Source: Locusta migratoria (taxonomy: Eukaryota > Arthropoda > Insecta > Orthoptera > Acrididae). Taken from it: a stretch of 64,000 nucleotides of DNA. The DNA is taken from positions 23,464,078 through 23,528,077 of the forward strand of contig CM048748.1 of assembly GCA_026315105.1 (NCBI GenBank), in the 5' to 3' direction. This document shows positions 34,912 through 46,461 of this stretch, piece after piece (position 1 is the first letter of the stretch; each line of letters starts with the position of its first letter). The translations under genes were made by a program, and so were the position numbers. Below the pieces are notes generated by a model. That model was not told the origin of the DNA and did not search any database. It saw nothing but the letters and a program-made list of their open reading frames with translations.

Positions 34912-35395
34912 AAACAGCTGACTTGTTGACTCGTCCCAATCGTATGTAACGTTCATATTCCGAGTCGCGAATGCTGATGGGTCTACCGGTTTCAACTCAT
35001 TATAATCGCTGCATTCATTCTGGAGATCATACATGCCTGCAGTGAGGAGGGAATTTTAGGGATCCTTTGAGGGCTTCACCAGGTCACGGATCTAGCGGTC
35101 ACTTTCGGAAATGTATTTCAACCCTCCTTGGATAAGGACCTTGCCTATTCGTTTGATAACGTCTCTCACATTAGGCAGACGAGCTATAGGAAGAGTTATT
35201 TTCTGAATCATTGCCTATCTTGTCTTCGTTGTACCCATAGCTTGTTGCGTGGCCCTATTGCTGTATCAATTCGCGTGGAATATTATTTTAGGTCACTCTG
35301 TTCATGCATTAAGTTGTCTGCGTCGCTAATCCTGTGAGCTCGTACTGGCAGCGTACGTAATGCAGTGTGCTTCTGTTTGATGTAATGAGAATTCG
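34912..35395. other. Spacer, nothing recognised
   Basis: The open frame 35128-35337 has no known domain. Confidence 0.3.
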
Positions 35396-35820
35396 CAGTC
35401 GCGGTGGAGTGGCCGAGCTCATTGAGGCGCTATGCTCCAATGTTCATATGTTTGTAAATCTATCGGACAAAACTGCGTGGTCATCAGTCCGTAGCTTACC
35501 AACTACTTAAACAAAGGTGAACTAACCTAAGGACAAACACACACACCCATGTCCCAGGGAGAACTCGCACCTCCGACGGCGAGCAACCGCGCGCTCCGCA
35601 GCGAAGCGCCATAGACCGCTCGGCTACTCCACCGCTGCTATGCTCCAATGCGCGAGGCCGTTCCCCGTCGGGGGTTCGAATGCTCCTTCGGGTATGGATG
35701 TTTGTGCTGTCTTTAGTATAAGTTATAAATCACTAGTTAGTAAGTTTAGCGACTAATGAGCCCGCAGTTAATACCCGTATTTTTTTCTAAACCTTAAACA
35801 TTTGAATCTGACAACTGTAT
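35396..35820 (+). mobile_element. tRNA-derived SINE, type b, holding another SINE
   Basis: The outer SINE begins CGCGGTGGAGTGGCCGAG and resumes after the insert with GCGAGGCCGTTCCCCGTCGG and GGGGGTTCGAAT, ending near AAACATTTGAA. The insert entered between A and B boxes, close to where the LINE entered the SINE at 20260. Confidence 0.85.
35443..35636 (-). mobile_element. tRNA-derived SINE, type c, nested, 14-bp TSD
   Basis: Antisense SINE with a GGTTAGTTCACCTTTG-type body on the minus strand. GCTATGCTCCAATG flanks it on both sides (35429-35442, 35637-35650), a perfect 14-bp duplication of the host SINE. Confidence 0.9.
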
Positions 35821-36262
35821 TCGTGTCTTGGTCTCCCTCTGCGATTTTTACCCCACACACTTCAATGCAAAATTTACATATATCTCTAAGACTGAGAATG
35901 TGTCCTACTAAACGATCTCTTCTTTTACTCAAGGTGTGCTAAAATTCCTTTTGTCCCCCAATTCTCTACAGTACCTCGTTATTACTTACACGATCTACCC
36001 ACTTAACCTTCAGCAATCTTCAGTAGCACCACAATTCGATAGGATCTGTCTTCTTGCTGTCTGAAATATTTATCGTTCGTGTTTCATTCCCGTACAAGGC
36101 AAAACTCCACACAAATGCATGCAGAACAGAGTTGTTTACATTTAATATTCAATGTTAGCATATTTCTCTTTTTCAAAAATAATTTTGTTCCCATTGCCAT
36201 TCTGTATAGCGATCATATGTTATTTTACTGACCATTAAGGAAACTAATCTACTACTTTCAGC
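35813..36262 (-). pseudogene. RTE-like LINE fragment, antisense, diverged
   Basis: The minus strand shows the RTE-like C-terminal order in reverse: the part matching CRMAMGRKAFLKKRN near 36190, the SETW region near 36080 and the RDEYSKQ end near 35830. Heavily mutated; the CAACAA tail is missing, so it is truncated at both ends. Confidence 0.6.
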
Positions 36263-37615
36263 ATTGTAGTGGAGGTCGTAATTCCTTGAATATTATTAAT
36301 AATTGGTGCAACAGCTGCTGTGTAATTATTAGTTTGAACACGACAGCCATATTTCTGCTTTCATTGCCATTTTCGGATGAAGTGTACGTATATCCTGCTC
36401 TATACGACATAAGTACAGTGTTCTACAGCTGTTACTGCTTAGTTGTTTTAAAATTACTGACTACTGTTAAGATGTGGAATTGTTTGTCAGTACTGTGACA
36501 TAGCCTACGTAGTGCACTTGTTTAGAGGCATAAATGTTGTAAGATACCAGACCAGAAAATCGTTGCTCAGTGCGCTCAAACACGTCATCAGGACAATGAA
36601 TAAATAAAAATTGCGACCTTTGGGTGGTATTAATTGGAATTTAAAAGAAGATCGCCATACCCAAACATGAGCAAATAAAGTTACTTGGATATTTAACAGT
36701 GAAACTATTTGACGTCTTAAAGTTACGTAATAATTTTAACAACTAAGCACTGATAGTTCCATGACATTGTTCTATTGATCTCATATGGACGTCAAGTTCT
36801 TATAAACATCGCTTGAAAATAGCAATATAAGCTGAAACAGACCTGTATTGATAAAACTAGTAAAAACATAGTAGCTATTTCGACCTAGAATATTAATATC
36901 ATCTTATTCTGAGTCGCATATTCTGGTGCAGGCACAAAAGAAAGACAACTGCCACTGTTACGAAAGAAACTTTGAAATTTATAGAGGTACAACCACACTA
37001 TTTTCTACACAAACTGAAAGACAACAATGTCTCAGATTCAAATGGCATGTGAAGGCTGTTGGCTATCACCGTAGCACAGTACGTCTTTTTTCGGAGTAAT
37101 TACAAGTTACAAAAGATCATACGTTTCAAAACTTTTTACTAAGCAAGTAATAGAGGAACGGTGTTCATCACTGGTGAGTACCGCCTACTGGTCATAAGTT
37201 CTCTTTGCAGCAACTGGAACACAATGGTGTTGGTGATCTCTATTCGCCTCATACACATACATCGTTCCAAGGAGCGGCGGAAATTGTGAGCTACGGCATA
37301 CTGTAAACTTGGTTCTAAACTATGCGACTCCTCTTCGAATGCGAGTCAGTCGCATAAAAATCACGCCGTACATCCTCATACGTGCTGGTATTGGTATCAA
37401 AACAAATCGTCAGGAAACAAGTTCTGTTATACTCTCTCCACGGTTAATAGAAACCACAGTGTCGTTTGCTATTACGAATTTCAGCAGCGCTACGCTGTAC
37501 TCAAAACGGTGACGCGACTATCTGCGCTCCACTGTGCATTTTTTGTCTGATGGCATTGACTGACAAGTAAATATACGGAAATGTCACTCTCCGATATTTC
37601 TGAAATTTGGATATG
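36263..37615. other. AT-rich spacer, nothing recognised
   Basis: Open frames 36286-36498 and 37309-37512 have no known domain. Confidence 0.35.
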
Positions 37616-38426
37616 TTATAATCATGGAGGTAAGAATAATCGGAGGCCCCCTGACGCCACAGCTGTGAAGCCAAGGGCAGCCATCTTGACCCGAACAAAA
37701 CACTGCTGTACTTACCTTGTTTGCGTATGCTTGTGGCTCGTTTTTGGAAGGATTCTGCACTGTTACAGTGACTTGCGTGGTATTTATGTGTACGAATCGT
37801 TCTGATTGTGACGCGAAATCGAAGGAAATGCCATTTCATGTGCAAATTGCCTCTCTAACGTGTGATTTTACTACTTTTATTGTGAACGAACTTATACAGC
37901 ATCTTTACTTGTAATGTAGCATATTTTTCTCTAATGATTTTCGATATCCTAAATATGAAAGTTATTTCCCCCTCTTAACAGACTATTTAGGAATGAATAA
38001 GGAATAAAATATACATTTGATTTTTATTGAATCAATGATGTCGAAAGCAAAACCTAGTTTCAATGTCAATGAAAATTACTACACAAAGAACAAATATTGT
38101 CACTGTGCTCGTAAATCTGGCATTGGCTCACTCAATCGAATTATTTTATCTGACGATCGTCAGATTAGCTAAAGAACGAACCAACGTTTGTGATTCGTAA
38201 CTGTAGTAACAACTATTTTTAAACAGAATAAACGCGAAATTTGTCCCTTTAACGAGATTTTATTTTAAACAGCTTGAAACAACCAGTTTCCGGACGTTAC
38301 ACGCGTATATGATGCAATTTGCGACTGTAAATACAGACACAGCTATAACACACTGTCAGTGTTTTGTCGGAGTACGGCTGGGATACGTGTCGCTGTCTCC
38401 CTTTATTCTTACTTCCATGGTTATAA
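37616..38426. mobile_element. TIR element, 811 bp, non-coding
   Basis: The ends are inverted repeats: TTATAATCATGGAGGTAAGA on the left (37616-37639) and its complement with two changes on the right (38403-38426). A second, inner inverted match (ACAAAACACTG near 37697-37707 and its complement near 38357-38367) supports a single element. The core is AT-rich with no transposase, so it is a MITE-like non-autonomous transposon. The TSD may be TA or part of TTATAA; it cannot be separated from the TIR. Confidence 0.6.
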
Positions 38427-39021
38427 TACATGAAAAACTAAGGGACCTTTTTATCAGCGGAATTGAAATATATTAAAGAGGTAAAAGGTCCCTTCAAAAT
38501 TGGGCCTAAAATGGGGAAATTTCGATAACTTAGAGATTAGTAGAGCGGTTTTAATGAAACTTTATTTCGATAAAAGACGAAAATCAGGCTAGGTGTATAA
38601 AAGGAGGAATGAAAATTAGGGGGCCAACTACCCCGAAAGAGACGTTTTTGCTACAAAAATTAGTTTTGATTACCTCGAAGTAAAATTTATTACAATTTCA
38701 AACGCAAGGCCAATTAAGAGACGTATTTTTTTGTTTGTTTACACGTTTGAGAGGTAAACAAACGTATTAACGCGTTCGTGTGACCTCAACGGGCTCGTGA
38801 AGGCTATTAAAATCGAAAAACATTTTTAACATGTCTTATGCATTTTTATTCGCTGTTAATCCAAAAGTAGTTTTTATAATTTTCTGAAAGTTGAGTTACT
38901 GTCTATTCAAGCATTTCGTCCACTATGCTGGATCAGCCATATTGAATTATCAGAATATTATTTCAGATTAGGATTCAGCGACTTTAAATACCGTTACATT
39001 AAAGGGATGAAACACTTCAAA
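38427..39021. other. Spacer with inverted-repeat arm
   Basis: Contains a local palindrome AAGGGACCTTTT/AAAAGGTCCCTT (38439-38495). A stretch at 38566-38720 (CTAGGTGTATAAAAGGAGG, CTACCCCGAAAGA) recurs in inverted, diverged form at about 40205-40330 on the far side of the RTE copy. Confidence 0.5.
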
Positions 39022-40127
39022 ATATAGTTTCAGGAAAGGGAAACCTACGTTTTTAGCGTTTGTCGATTTGGAGAAAGCTTTTGACAATGTCGACTGGAAT
39101 ACACTCTTCCAAATTCTGAAGGTATCAGGGGTAAAATATAGCGAGCGAAGAGTTATATTCAACCTATACAAAACTCAGACAGCGGTTATTAGAGTCGAAG
39201 GGCAAGAAAGGGACGCAGAGGTTGGGATGGGAGTAAGACAGCGTTGTAACCTTTCCCCAATGTTGTTCAATCTGTACATTGAGCAGGCAGTGAAGGAATA
39301 GAAGGAGAAATTTGGAGAGGGCATTAAAATGCAGGGAGAAGAAATAAAAACATTGCGTTTTGTCGATAACATAGTAATTCTGTCAACGACCGCAAAAGCT
39401 CTGGTAGAGCAACTGAATGGGATGGACAGTGTCTTGAAAGGAAGATATAAGATGAACATTAACAAGAGTAAAACGAAGGTAATGGAATCCAATGTCAGAA
39501 AATTAGGCGATGCTGAAGGAATTAGATTAAGTAATGACACAATAAAAGTAGTAAATGAATTTTGTTATTTGGGTAGCAAGATAACTTCTGATGGCCGAAG
39601 TAAAGAAGATATAAAATGCAGAATGGCTATGGGAAGAAAAGCGTTTCTGAAGAAGCGAAACTTGTTAACATCCAATATTAATTTAAATCTTTGGAAGTTC
39701 TTTATGAAAGTATTTGTCTGGAGTGTAGCATTGTATGGGAATGAAACGTGGACGATTAGGAGTTCAGATAAAAAGATGATAGAAGGTTTTGAAATTTGGT
39801 GCAACAGACGAATGATGAAAATTAGATGGGTAGATCACGTAACTAATGCTTAACCGACTCGGGAAGAAAAGGAGTTTCTGGCATATCCTGACTAAGAGAA
39901 GGGATAGATTGGTTGGAAACATTCTGAGACATCAAGGAATTGTCAACTTAGCATTAGAAGGAAGCATGTGGGGTAAAAATCGTAGAGGGAGACCGAGGGA
40001 CGAATATAGTAAGCAGATTCAAAAGGATGGAGGTTGGCGAACGTATTCTCAGATGAAGAGACTTGCACAGGACAGGGTAGCGTGGAGAGCTGCATCAAAG
40101 TCTGCGGACTGAAGACCACAACAACAA
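39022..40127 (+). pseudogene. RTE-like LINE, reverse transcriptase and C-terminus
   Basis: The best copy of this family here. It shows FVDLEKAFDNVDW (motif A Asp), VGMGVRQRCNLSPMLFNLYI (motif B), a stop near 39301, then LRFVDNIVIL where FADD should be, so motif C is lost. VVNEFCYLGSKITSDGRSK, FVWSVALYGNETWTIRSSD, RMMKIRWVDHV, a frame change near 39850, and RLGKKRSFWHILTKRRD, RGRPRDEYSKQI, RAASKSAD follow, then a CAACAA tail. Inserted inside the inverted-repeat region. Confidence 0.85.
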
Positions 40128-41097
40128 CAAGGTGTTTCATGGGCAGTGTCGAACGAGCGCGGCAACATACATAACGTGTTTCTTAATTAGGCTTCCTTTT
40201 AAAGTTTTAATGGATTCTACTTCCATTAAATGTAAACTAATTTTATAGCAAAAGATTGGTGTCTTTCGGGGTAATAATTTTCACTCCCCCTCCAATATAC
40301 CTAGGCCGAGTTTCGTGTTATCTAAAGGTACTTTTATAACAAGTATTCACTTAGCACCGACGTACTGCACTCAAACTTACACAGAAGAACAAGCCGGAAT
40401 CCTTAAATGTCACCGCAGTGTCTGACAAGATAACGATTTTCTTACGCTAATCAGTACTAACATATTATAGGTATACTCTCGCTAGGCTGCACACGGTCCC
40501 GTCTATCTCTGGTAGTCATCTATGACGTAAAGACAACTCTGAATTTACACGTGGCTCTCGCCGCCTCACCGAGTGCACATTAAACTGACAAGTACAACGT
40601 AATAATTGTTTTTTGTGCTCAATTATGCCAAGCAATATCAATTCAAGGAAAATACCCGACGGCTAATAAACAGTTTACACATCTAAATCTCAGCGATGCT
40701 CCAAGGCATTAATTCAGTTTCCTTATATAACAGGATGAGAAACCACGTTTCATAGGATTTCTGCTCGACATGATCCTAGACAGTGCATGAACAGTTACCC
40801 TCAACACAGTAAGAAATAACAGCAGCACGACCCTACTATGATCATAGTCTACGAATGAAGTCACATGAACTTCATCAAAAACTTGGTAACGCATATAAAG
40901 TCAAGCATCTAACTTTAATACTCCTCAACAAATGTGCTTTTTCACGTTGAATACTATTAACAACTACACCTTCCCATCACACTTCATCAAATGCATCATT
41001 TTTACATATCTAAAACATAAATATACATATACAATGAAATAAAAGCGAATAAATGCTTCTCACTGCAGTTAATGTGGTATAAAAAATAAATATCTTA
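40128..41097. other. Spacer; right inverted arm at its start
   Basis: 40205-40330 is the diverged inverted partner of 38566-38720. The rest is AT-rich with no recognised feature. Confidence 0.4.
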
Positions 41098-41892
41098 CAA
41101 GGAAAGTACATGGGCTCGAACAAACATATCTGTATGAACATTTGGTTACAGGATCTCTACGTACACCTCAATGTGCTGGTGGGTGTCGTTTTTCTGCAAA
41201 GCTCTGCAACCATGCTCTAGATAGCACTGTAGATGTAATTGTAGACGCCATACGTAATGCAGATATCTTAACTATAACTTATGTAATAATCATCGTTCAC
41301 GTTCTCTAGCGAATTGTCATCAAAAGCCGTGATGATAATTGCAACTTTAACGTTCTTCCCGAAAGACTGTTGGTATTCACTGCCACTGCCTCCATCGCCT
41401 CTTCCCGCACTTACCGTAGCACTACCGCTTGCAATGAGTTGTTCGTCATTATCATCCCTATTATCATTATTATGAGTTTGTAACAACAATATCTAACTTT
41501 TGCTCATATTTCTGTACCATAACAGACACGATAAAGCATGCAAATGATTCATATTCTACACTAATACTATCTTAACGAAGAAGGGTTCTTCATAACTTCA
41601 TCTCAACTAATCGCAATACATTAGCAGGATTGATTAGCAATCGCCGCCCCATCTGACGCTTCACCAAATAAATAACATCACAAAACGCAACTTCGGAGGC
41701 ACACTGCACCGTCCCTACTAGCGAACCGACAGGTCAAAGTGCAATGTGGCATGGCACACGCAGATGCCTCTAACGGACGACTACAGAGTTTTGCAGATGT
41801 GGGAGTATCACTAGTGCAATAAGGGATCTTTACATTTTCTCTCAATCGATTTTGGTGTATGTGTGTTTGTTCGAGCCCAAGTAATTTCCTTG
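41098..41892. mobile_element. TIR element, 795 bp, non-coding
   Basis: The left end CAAGGAAAGTACATGGGCTC onward (41098-41128) and the right end (41862-41892) are inverted repeats matching at about 28 of 31 bases. No TSD is obvious and no transposase is present; the open frame at 41268-41489 has no domain. Best read as a MITE-like element of unknown superfamily. Confidence 0.6.
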
Positions 41893-42607
41893 TCAGTCAT
41901 TTTTAGCTGGGAGGATGTAATTAGCCTCGGAAGCCATATGTCGAGCTTTGATTTCAGGTTTTAAAGTTGTACAGAAACTTTAGAATATTTCTGTAATTGC
42001 AATCTAATCACAAAGTTCCCACTAGGCGTGCACTGAAACAGAAGTTCTCACATATCAAATAATTTACAATATTCGTAACGATTTTTTGAACACTCGAGGC
42101 AACACGGAAGGAATTTCTAGTAAATGAGACACGATGCTTCAAATAACATATCATTGTTGTCAGAATTACAGCAATGCTGGTGACTATTTCGAACATCAGT
42201 TTTTGACAACGACGATAGCAATTAATAAATTAGTGTCTTTTATTCGTCAGAGGCGGTAGAACATTACAGCAACACCAAACCTACAATTATTACAAAACGT
42301 AAATAAGTGTAATTGATAGAGGAAGTCGAAGTAACCGTTGTAATTGTGAAACTATGCTTTGAATTTCATAATAAATGATGAAAGCTTATGAACATTATCG
42401 CACACTGAGTAAAGAGCGTAGTTTCCAAAAATTATTGATAAGCTTCGAACGTACATTCAAAATTGGAAAAATACATTCTTTCACGTGGTATACTGTTACT
42501 AACGACATTTTTCGAAATAACATCACACTCTTACACACTACATATGCAGACAATAAACTCCTTTACGTTGTTATAACAGCAGCCGATGTCATAGGGTAAA
42601 TATGAAG
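41893..42607. other. AT-rich spacer, nothing recognised
   Basis: No recognisable protein, RNA or repeat. Confidence 0.35.
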
Positions 42608-42619
42608 CTGAGAATTTCA

Positions 42620-42821
42620 AATCAAATGTTCAAATGTTTGTATAGCTTATGGGACTTAACTACGGGGTCATCAGTCCCTAAACTTACAAACTACTCATGA
42701 ACTAACTACTACTAAGAACGGCACAAATATCCATGCCCGAGGGGGGATTCAAACCCCCGACCGTAGTGGCCGTGCAGACTGTGACTGGAGCGCCTCAGTC
42801 CCCTCGGCTACCGCGGCCGGC
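42620..42821 (-). mobile_element. tRNA-derived SINE, type a, 12-bp TSD
   Basis: Well-preserved antisense copy. The minus-strand head is CCGGCCGCGGTAGCCGAGGG, with a B box of GGGTTTGAATCC. CTGAGAATTTCA lies on both sides (42608-42619, 42822-42833). Confidence 0.92.
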
Positions 42822-42833
42822 CTGAGAATTTCA

Positions 42834-43524
42834 TCAAAAGCTCGTACCTTTATTTGGGTCGCCGACAACGTACATCACTACTGCAGTTATAACGTTTGCT
42901 TTGTTATAAGGTTGCAAAGCAATCTGAGAATTTAAATTGTTTCGCCTGTTGCATTCTGAAACCAAACATATAGTGGCTGGCTCGAATCTGAAGCTGCACG
43001 AAGTGAGTAACACTAAAAGCAAATGCGTTTCGATTCTTCAGGTATTCGAATTGGTATGGATGAATTGTTAGGCAACGACATATGACGTTTCATGCATTAC
43101 AGTATTGTTGTCAACGTGGGTCTATCAAGTACACAGAGCAACGTCACTAACTGCAGGGCATATGGCTGAAGAACGTCGATACATACTATTGAACGAGTAT
43201 TGGAATTAAATTTTAAATGTTTTATGATTTTACAGTGTAATTAGAACATTTTTCGCTTGAAAGATAGGCGGTGTATCCCTAAGATACACCCAATGGAGTA
43301 GTTAGCTAATCATGTTGCAAATTATAGCTTCAGTGCCCTTTAGCGACATGAGGAGAAAACACTTGTTGCGGTGTCAGATGAATTCCGAACGACGTAAAGC
43401 AGTTGGCATATGCGACAAACTCCAGCGATATATATTTTGAGAATTCATCGTAAAGATGGTGCAGGATATATATTTTGCCTCCTTAAGCGACACTTCCATG
43501 TTGATGATAAAGTAGTTGTTAACT
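42834..43524. other. Spacer, nothing recognised
   Basis: No recognisable feature between two SINE insertions. Confidence 0.35.
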
Positions 43525-43535
43525 GATGTTTGAAG

Positions 43536-43732
43536 ACAATACAAATGTTTGTTAAGCTTACGGGACTTAACTACGGGGTCATCAGTCCCCAAACTTACAA
43601 ACTACTTATCAACTACCTTATACTAAAGACGGCACAAATATCCATGCCCGAGGGGGGATTCGAACCCCCGACCGTAGTGGCCGTGCAGAACGTGACTGGA
43701 GCGCCTCAGTCTCCTCGGTCACCGCGGCCGGC
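43536..43732 (-). mobile_element. tRNA-derived SINE, type a, 11-bp TSD
   Basis: Well-preserved antisense copy with an intact B box (GGGGGTTCGAATCCCCCC on the minus strand). GATGTTTGAAG lies on both sides (43525-43535, 43733-43743). Among the best candidates here for a recent insertion. Confidence 0.92.
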
Positions 43733-43743
43733 GATGTTTGAAG

Positions 43744-44705
43744 GTATCGCGACGACGAATGGACACGCAATATACGAACATTAGTGATCCAATTTTTATT
43801 ACATCTTAACGCAACAGATATTTGCACTGGCCATTTATGACGTTTTCTCAGGGGATTTTAGATTGGGAAATGTATCATTGAAATAGACGTCTTAAAGACA
43901 GTATGTTCATTATTTAGTAGATACGAAAGCGTCTATTCGTCATAGCTGAGAGGGAATAAAACCAGTACGATTCCACAACGTTCTCAGAGAGTACGTATAT
44001 GTATCCTATGTCCGAGATTAATACAAAGAAACACATTAACATCAATAAACATTGCTGTGTCTAAAACACAGGCCCCTGACGTTTGAAAATGCAAGATAAA
44101 CGGAAACAATGCACTTTCAAACAACTTACGGGTATGCTGTCGAGTGACGTCGTTGACCACCGCCGATATTTCGACAGGGGCACACCCGTAAGTTGGTTCA
44201 AAATTCATTAAGCCGCGAAAAGTTAAGGAAACAATGCATTTTATCATGTGGTATGCTGATACTAACTGCATATTGCGGGATCTTGCACATTCTCACATCC
44301 GCAATAATCTGCTAATATTTCAACACTATGTGCCTTGAAAATAAAAGGTTACACGTTTTTCTAACTGCAACTAATGTTATGTGGGAGCTAAACAAGCGAC
44401 AGTTTAATCAAATTATATTATCTCTATCTGGAACGTTGGGTGTCGCCTTTGAAAGTCAAACTTTCGTTACGTTCTAGGCTTTCAAATCACCCCAGGAGCT
44501 TTTACAGTTTCGTTTGATGCGTTCGAACACTGAAGCCAGCACAACAATGATCGACTGAAAACAGGAGATTCGCAAACTCAATAGCACAAACAAACGTTGC
44601 ACTTGTCAGTTTACTGTGCACTCGGTGATGCGGCGCCGCCCCCCCCCCCCCCCAAGTATTTGATGCCAGTAATAATTTGCAGTAATTATATTGAAATTGT
44701 GCAAA
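43744..44705. other. Spacer with a palindrome and a C run
   Basis: A diverged palindrome lies at 44117-44197 (CAACTTACGGGT and ACCCGTAAGTTG as outer arms). A run of 15 C lies at 44639-44653. An LTR for the following Copia element would be expected here, but none could be delimited. Confidence 0.4.
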
Positions 44706-45519
44706 ATGTCCACAGCCCCGGTACCACAGATTGAGAAGCTGATGAGTCGAGAGAATTATGCTACCTGGAAATTTGCAGTAGAAGCTTATCTGTGGTTAGA
44801 TGAGCTCTGGAATATTGTTGATGGAACCTTAAAGTCCACAGATTCAGATTTCCAGACTAAGGATCGTAAAGCAAAGTCCAAATTAATTCTTCTAGTTGAT
44901 CTCGTAAATTATGCACATACAGGAAAGGCAAGCACAGCAAAGGAAGTATGGGAGAATGTAAGAAGAGCATTTGGAGATGGTTTTATCAGGAAGGTGGGTT
45001 TGCTGAGAGAGCTCGTCATTACACGTTTAAATAAATGTAAAAATCATCTCCACTTCGAATCGCCTAAGAAATATAGCATTTGATATTTCTGAAGAATGGA
45101 TTAGCATGTTGCTGTTAGCTCCCTGATAACGGGCTTAGGGAGTTCAGGAATAACAATCAAGTCAAAATATTGCAAGATGTTAACAGTGTACAAGAATATC
45201 CTGTTCAGGACAAGGAAATGACTTTCTATTCAAAATACATAAAAACGATACCTTTTAGAAGTTATAAATGTCAAAGAAAGGGCCATTTTGAAACACAATG
45301 CATGGAAAAGGCAAGTACAGTTACGGATTCAGAAATAAAGATAAGGCACTTACTGCATGTTATTCTCGTGGTAAAATTGAAGATAAAGGTGCAGATTGGT
45401 ATCTGGATTCTGAGGCATCTATACATATTATGAAAGACCAATCAATTTTATATGATGTTTCTCCTAAAGTTAATGTTGGAATTTCACAGCGGATAGTTCT
45501 CAATTACGGTGTGAACTAG
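44706..45519 (+). pseudogene. Copia Gag and protease start
   Basis: ATG at 44706 gives MSTAPVPQIEKLMSRENYAT, then YLWLDELWNIVDGTLKS and AKEVWENVRRAFGDGF, a Copia Gag (UBN2-type). The frame breaks at 45083. The zinc knuckle reads SYKCQRKGHFETQC, with the first Cys replaced by Ser. The protease site reads WYLDSEASIHIMKD where DSG is expected. Both changes argue against function. Confidence 0.8.
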
Positions 45520-45779
45520 TAGGAAAAATAAACTTCATTTTGAATGTAAAAGGTGAATCACAAGATATTACAGCGGACATTATGTGAAGAATATTGGTAC
45601 AAACTCGCTGTCAGTAAGTGAAATAGTGAATAACGGCAACAAAGTAATTTTTGATTCCAGCTTGTAGACATAATTGATCGCAGTGGTAATCTGATAGCTG
45701 CAGCAAGTAAAGAAAGAGATGTTTAAAAATTAAATGTTCTGCAAGTTAGAAATAGTTACCCATTATATTCTGCAAAAGA

Positions 45780-46461
45780 ATTTTAATGGCATCGAAGATT
45801 AGGTAATAGAAGAAGTATAATCTTGTTAAAGGATATGGCTACAGGCGTAATGGAATGTAAGAGTTACAACTCTCCTTGTGTTCATATGCATGCAAGGAAA
45901 ACAAGCCGGATTACCTTTTAAAACAAATTAAAGTAGGTCTGCTGAGCAAATGCACACAGCTCAGTGGGTCTATGGAAGAGGAATCTATAGGGGACAGTCG
46001 TTATTTCTAACCTTCACTGATGGCTTCTCAAGGTACACGCATGTATAGTTTCGTATACCTAAGAACAAAGTGAACGAGATATTTGCTAGTTTTCGTGCCA
46101 GACTTGAAAGACAGACTGGTAAAAAGATAAAAGTTCTCAGATCAGACAATGGTATTGAATACGTAAATAATAATTTTAGTCAACAATTAAGTGAACTTGT
46201 AATCAAGCATTAAACTACAATTCGCTATAGTCCTGCCCAAAACTGAGTAGCACAGTGGGCAAACAGTACAATTATAGAAAAAGCAAGAAGCATGTTACAG
46301 AATGCATGATTACCAAAAAGTTGTTGGCCAGAAGCAGTATCAACTGCAGTTTACCTAAATAGCAGATGACCTAATAAAGCTGTACAGCAGAAGACTCCAT
46401 ATGAAGTTTGGACTTTAAACAAACCTGATATATATCATTTAAAAATTTTTGGATGTAAGGC
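45780..46461 (+). pseudogene. Copia integrase, heavily interrupted
   Basis: WHRRLGNRRSIILLKDMATG, the zinc-binding start of the integrase, opens the region. Pieces of the catalytic core follow in shifting frames (a VISNLH / FTDGFSRY-like part near 46010 and a RSDNGIEY-like part near 46140), and the region ends at LKIFGCKA. Many stops. Confidence 0.7.
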
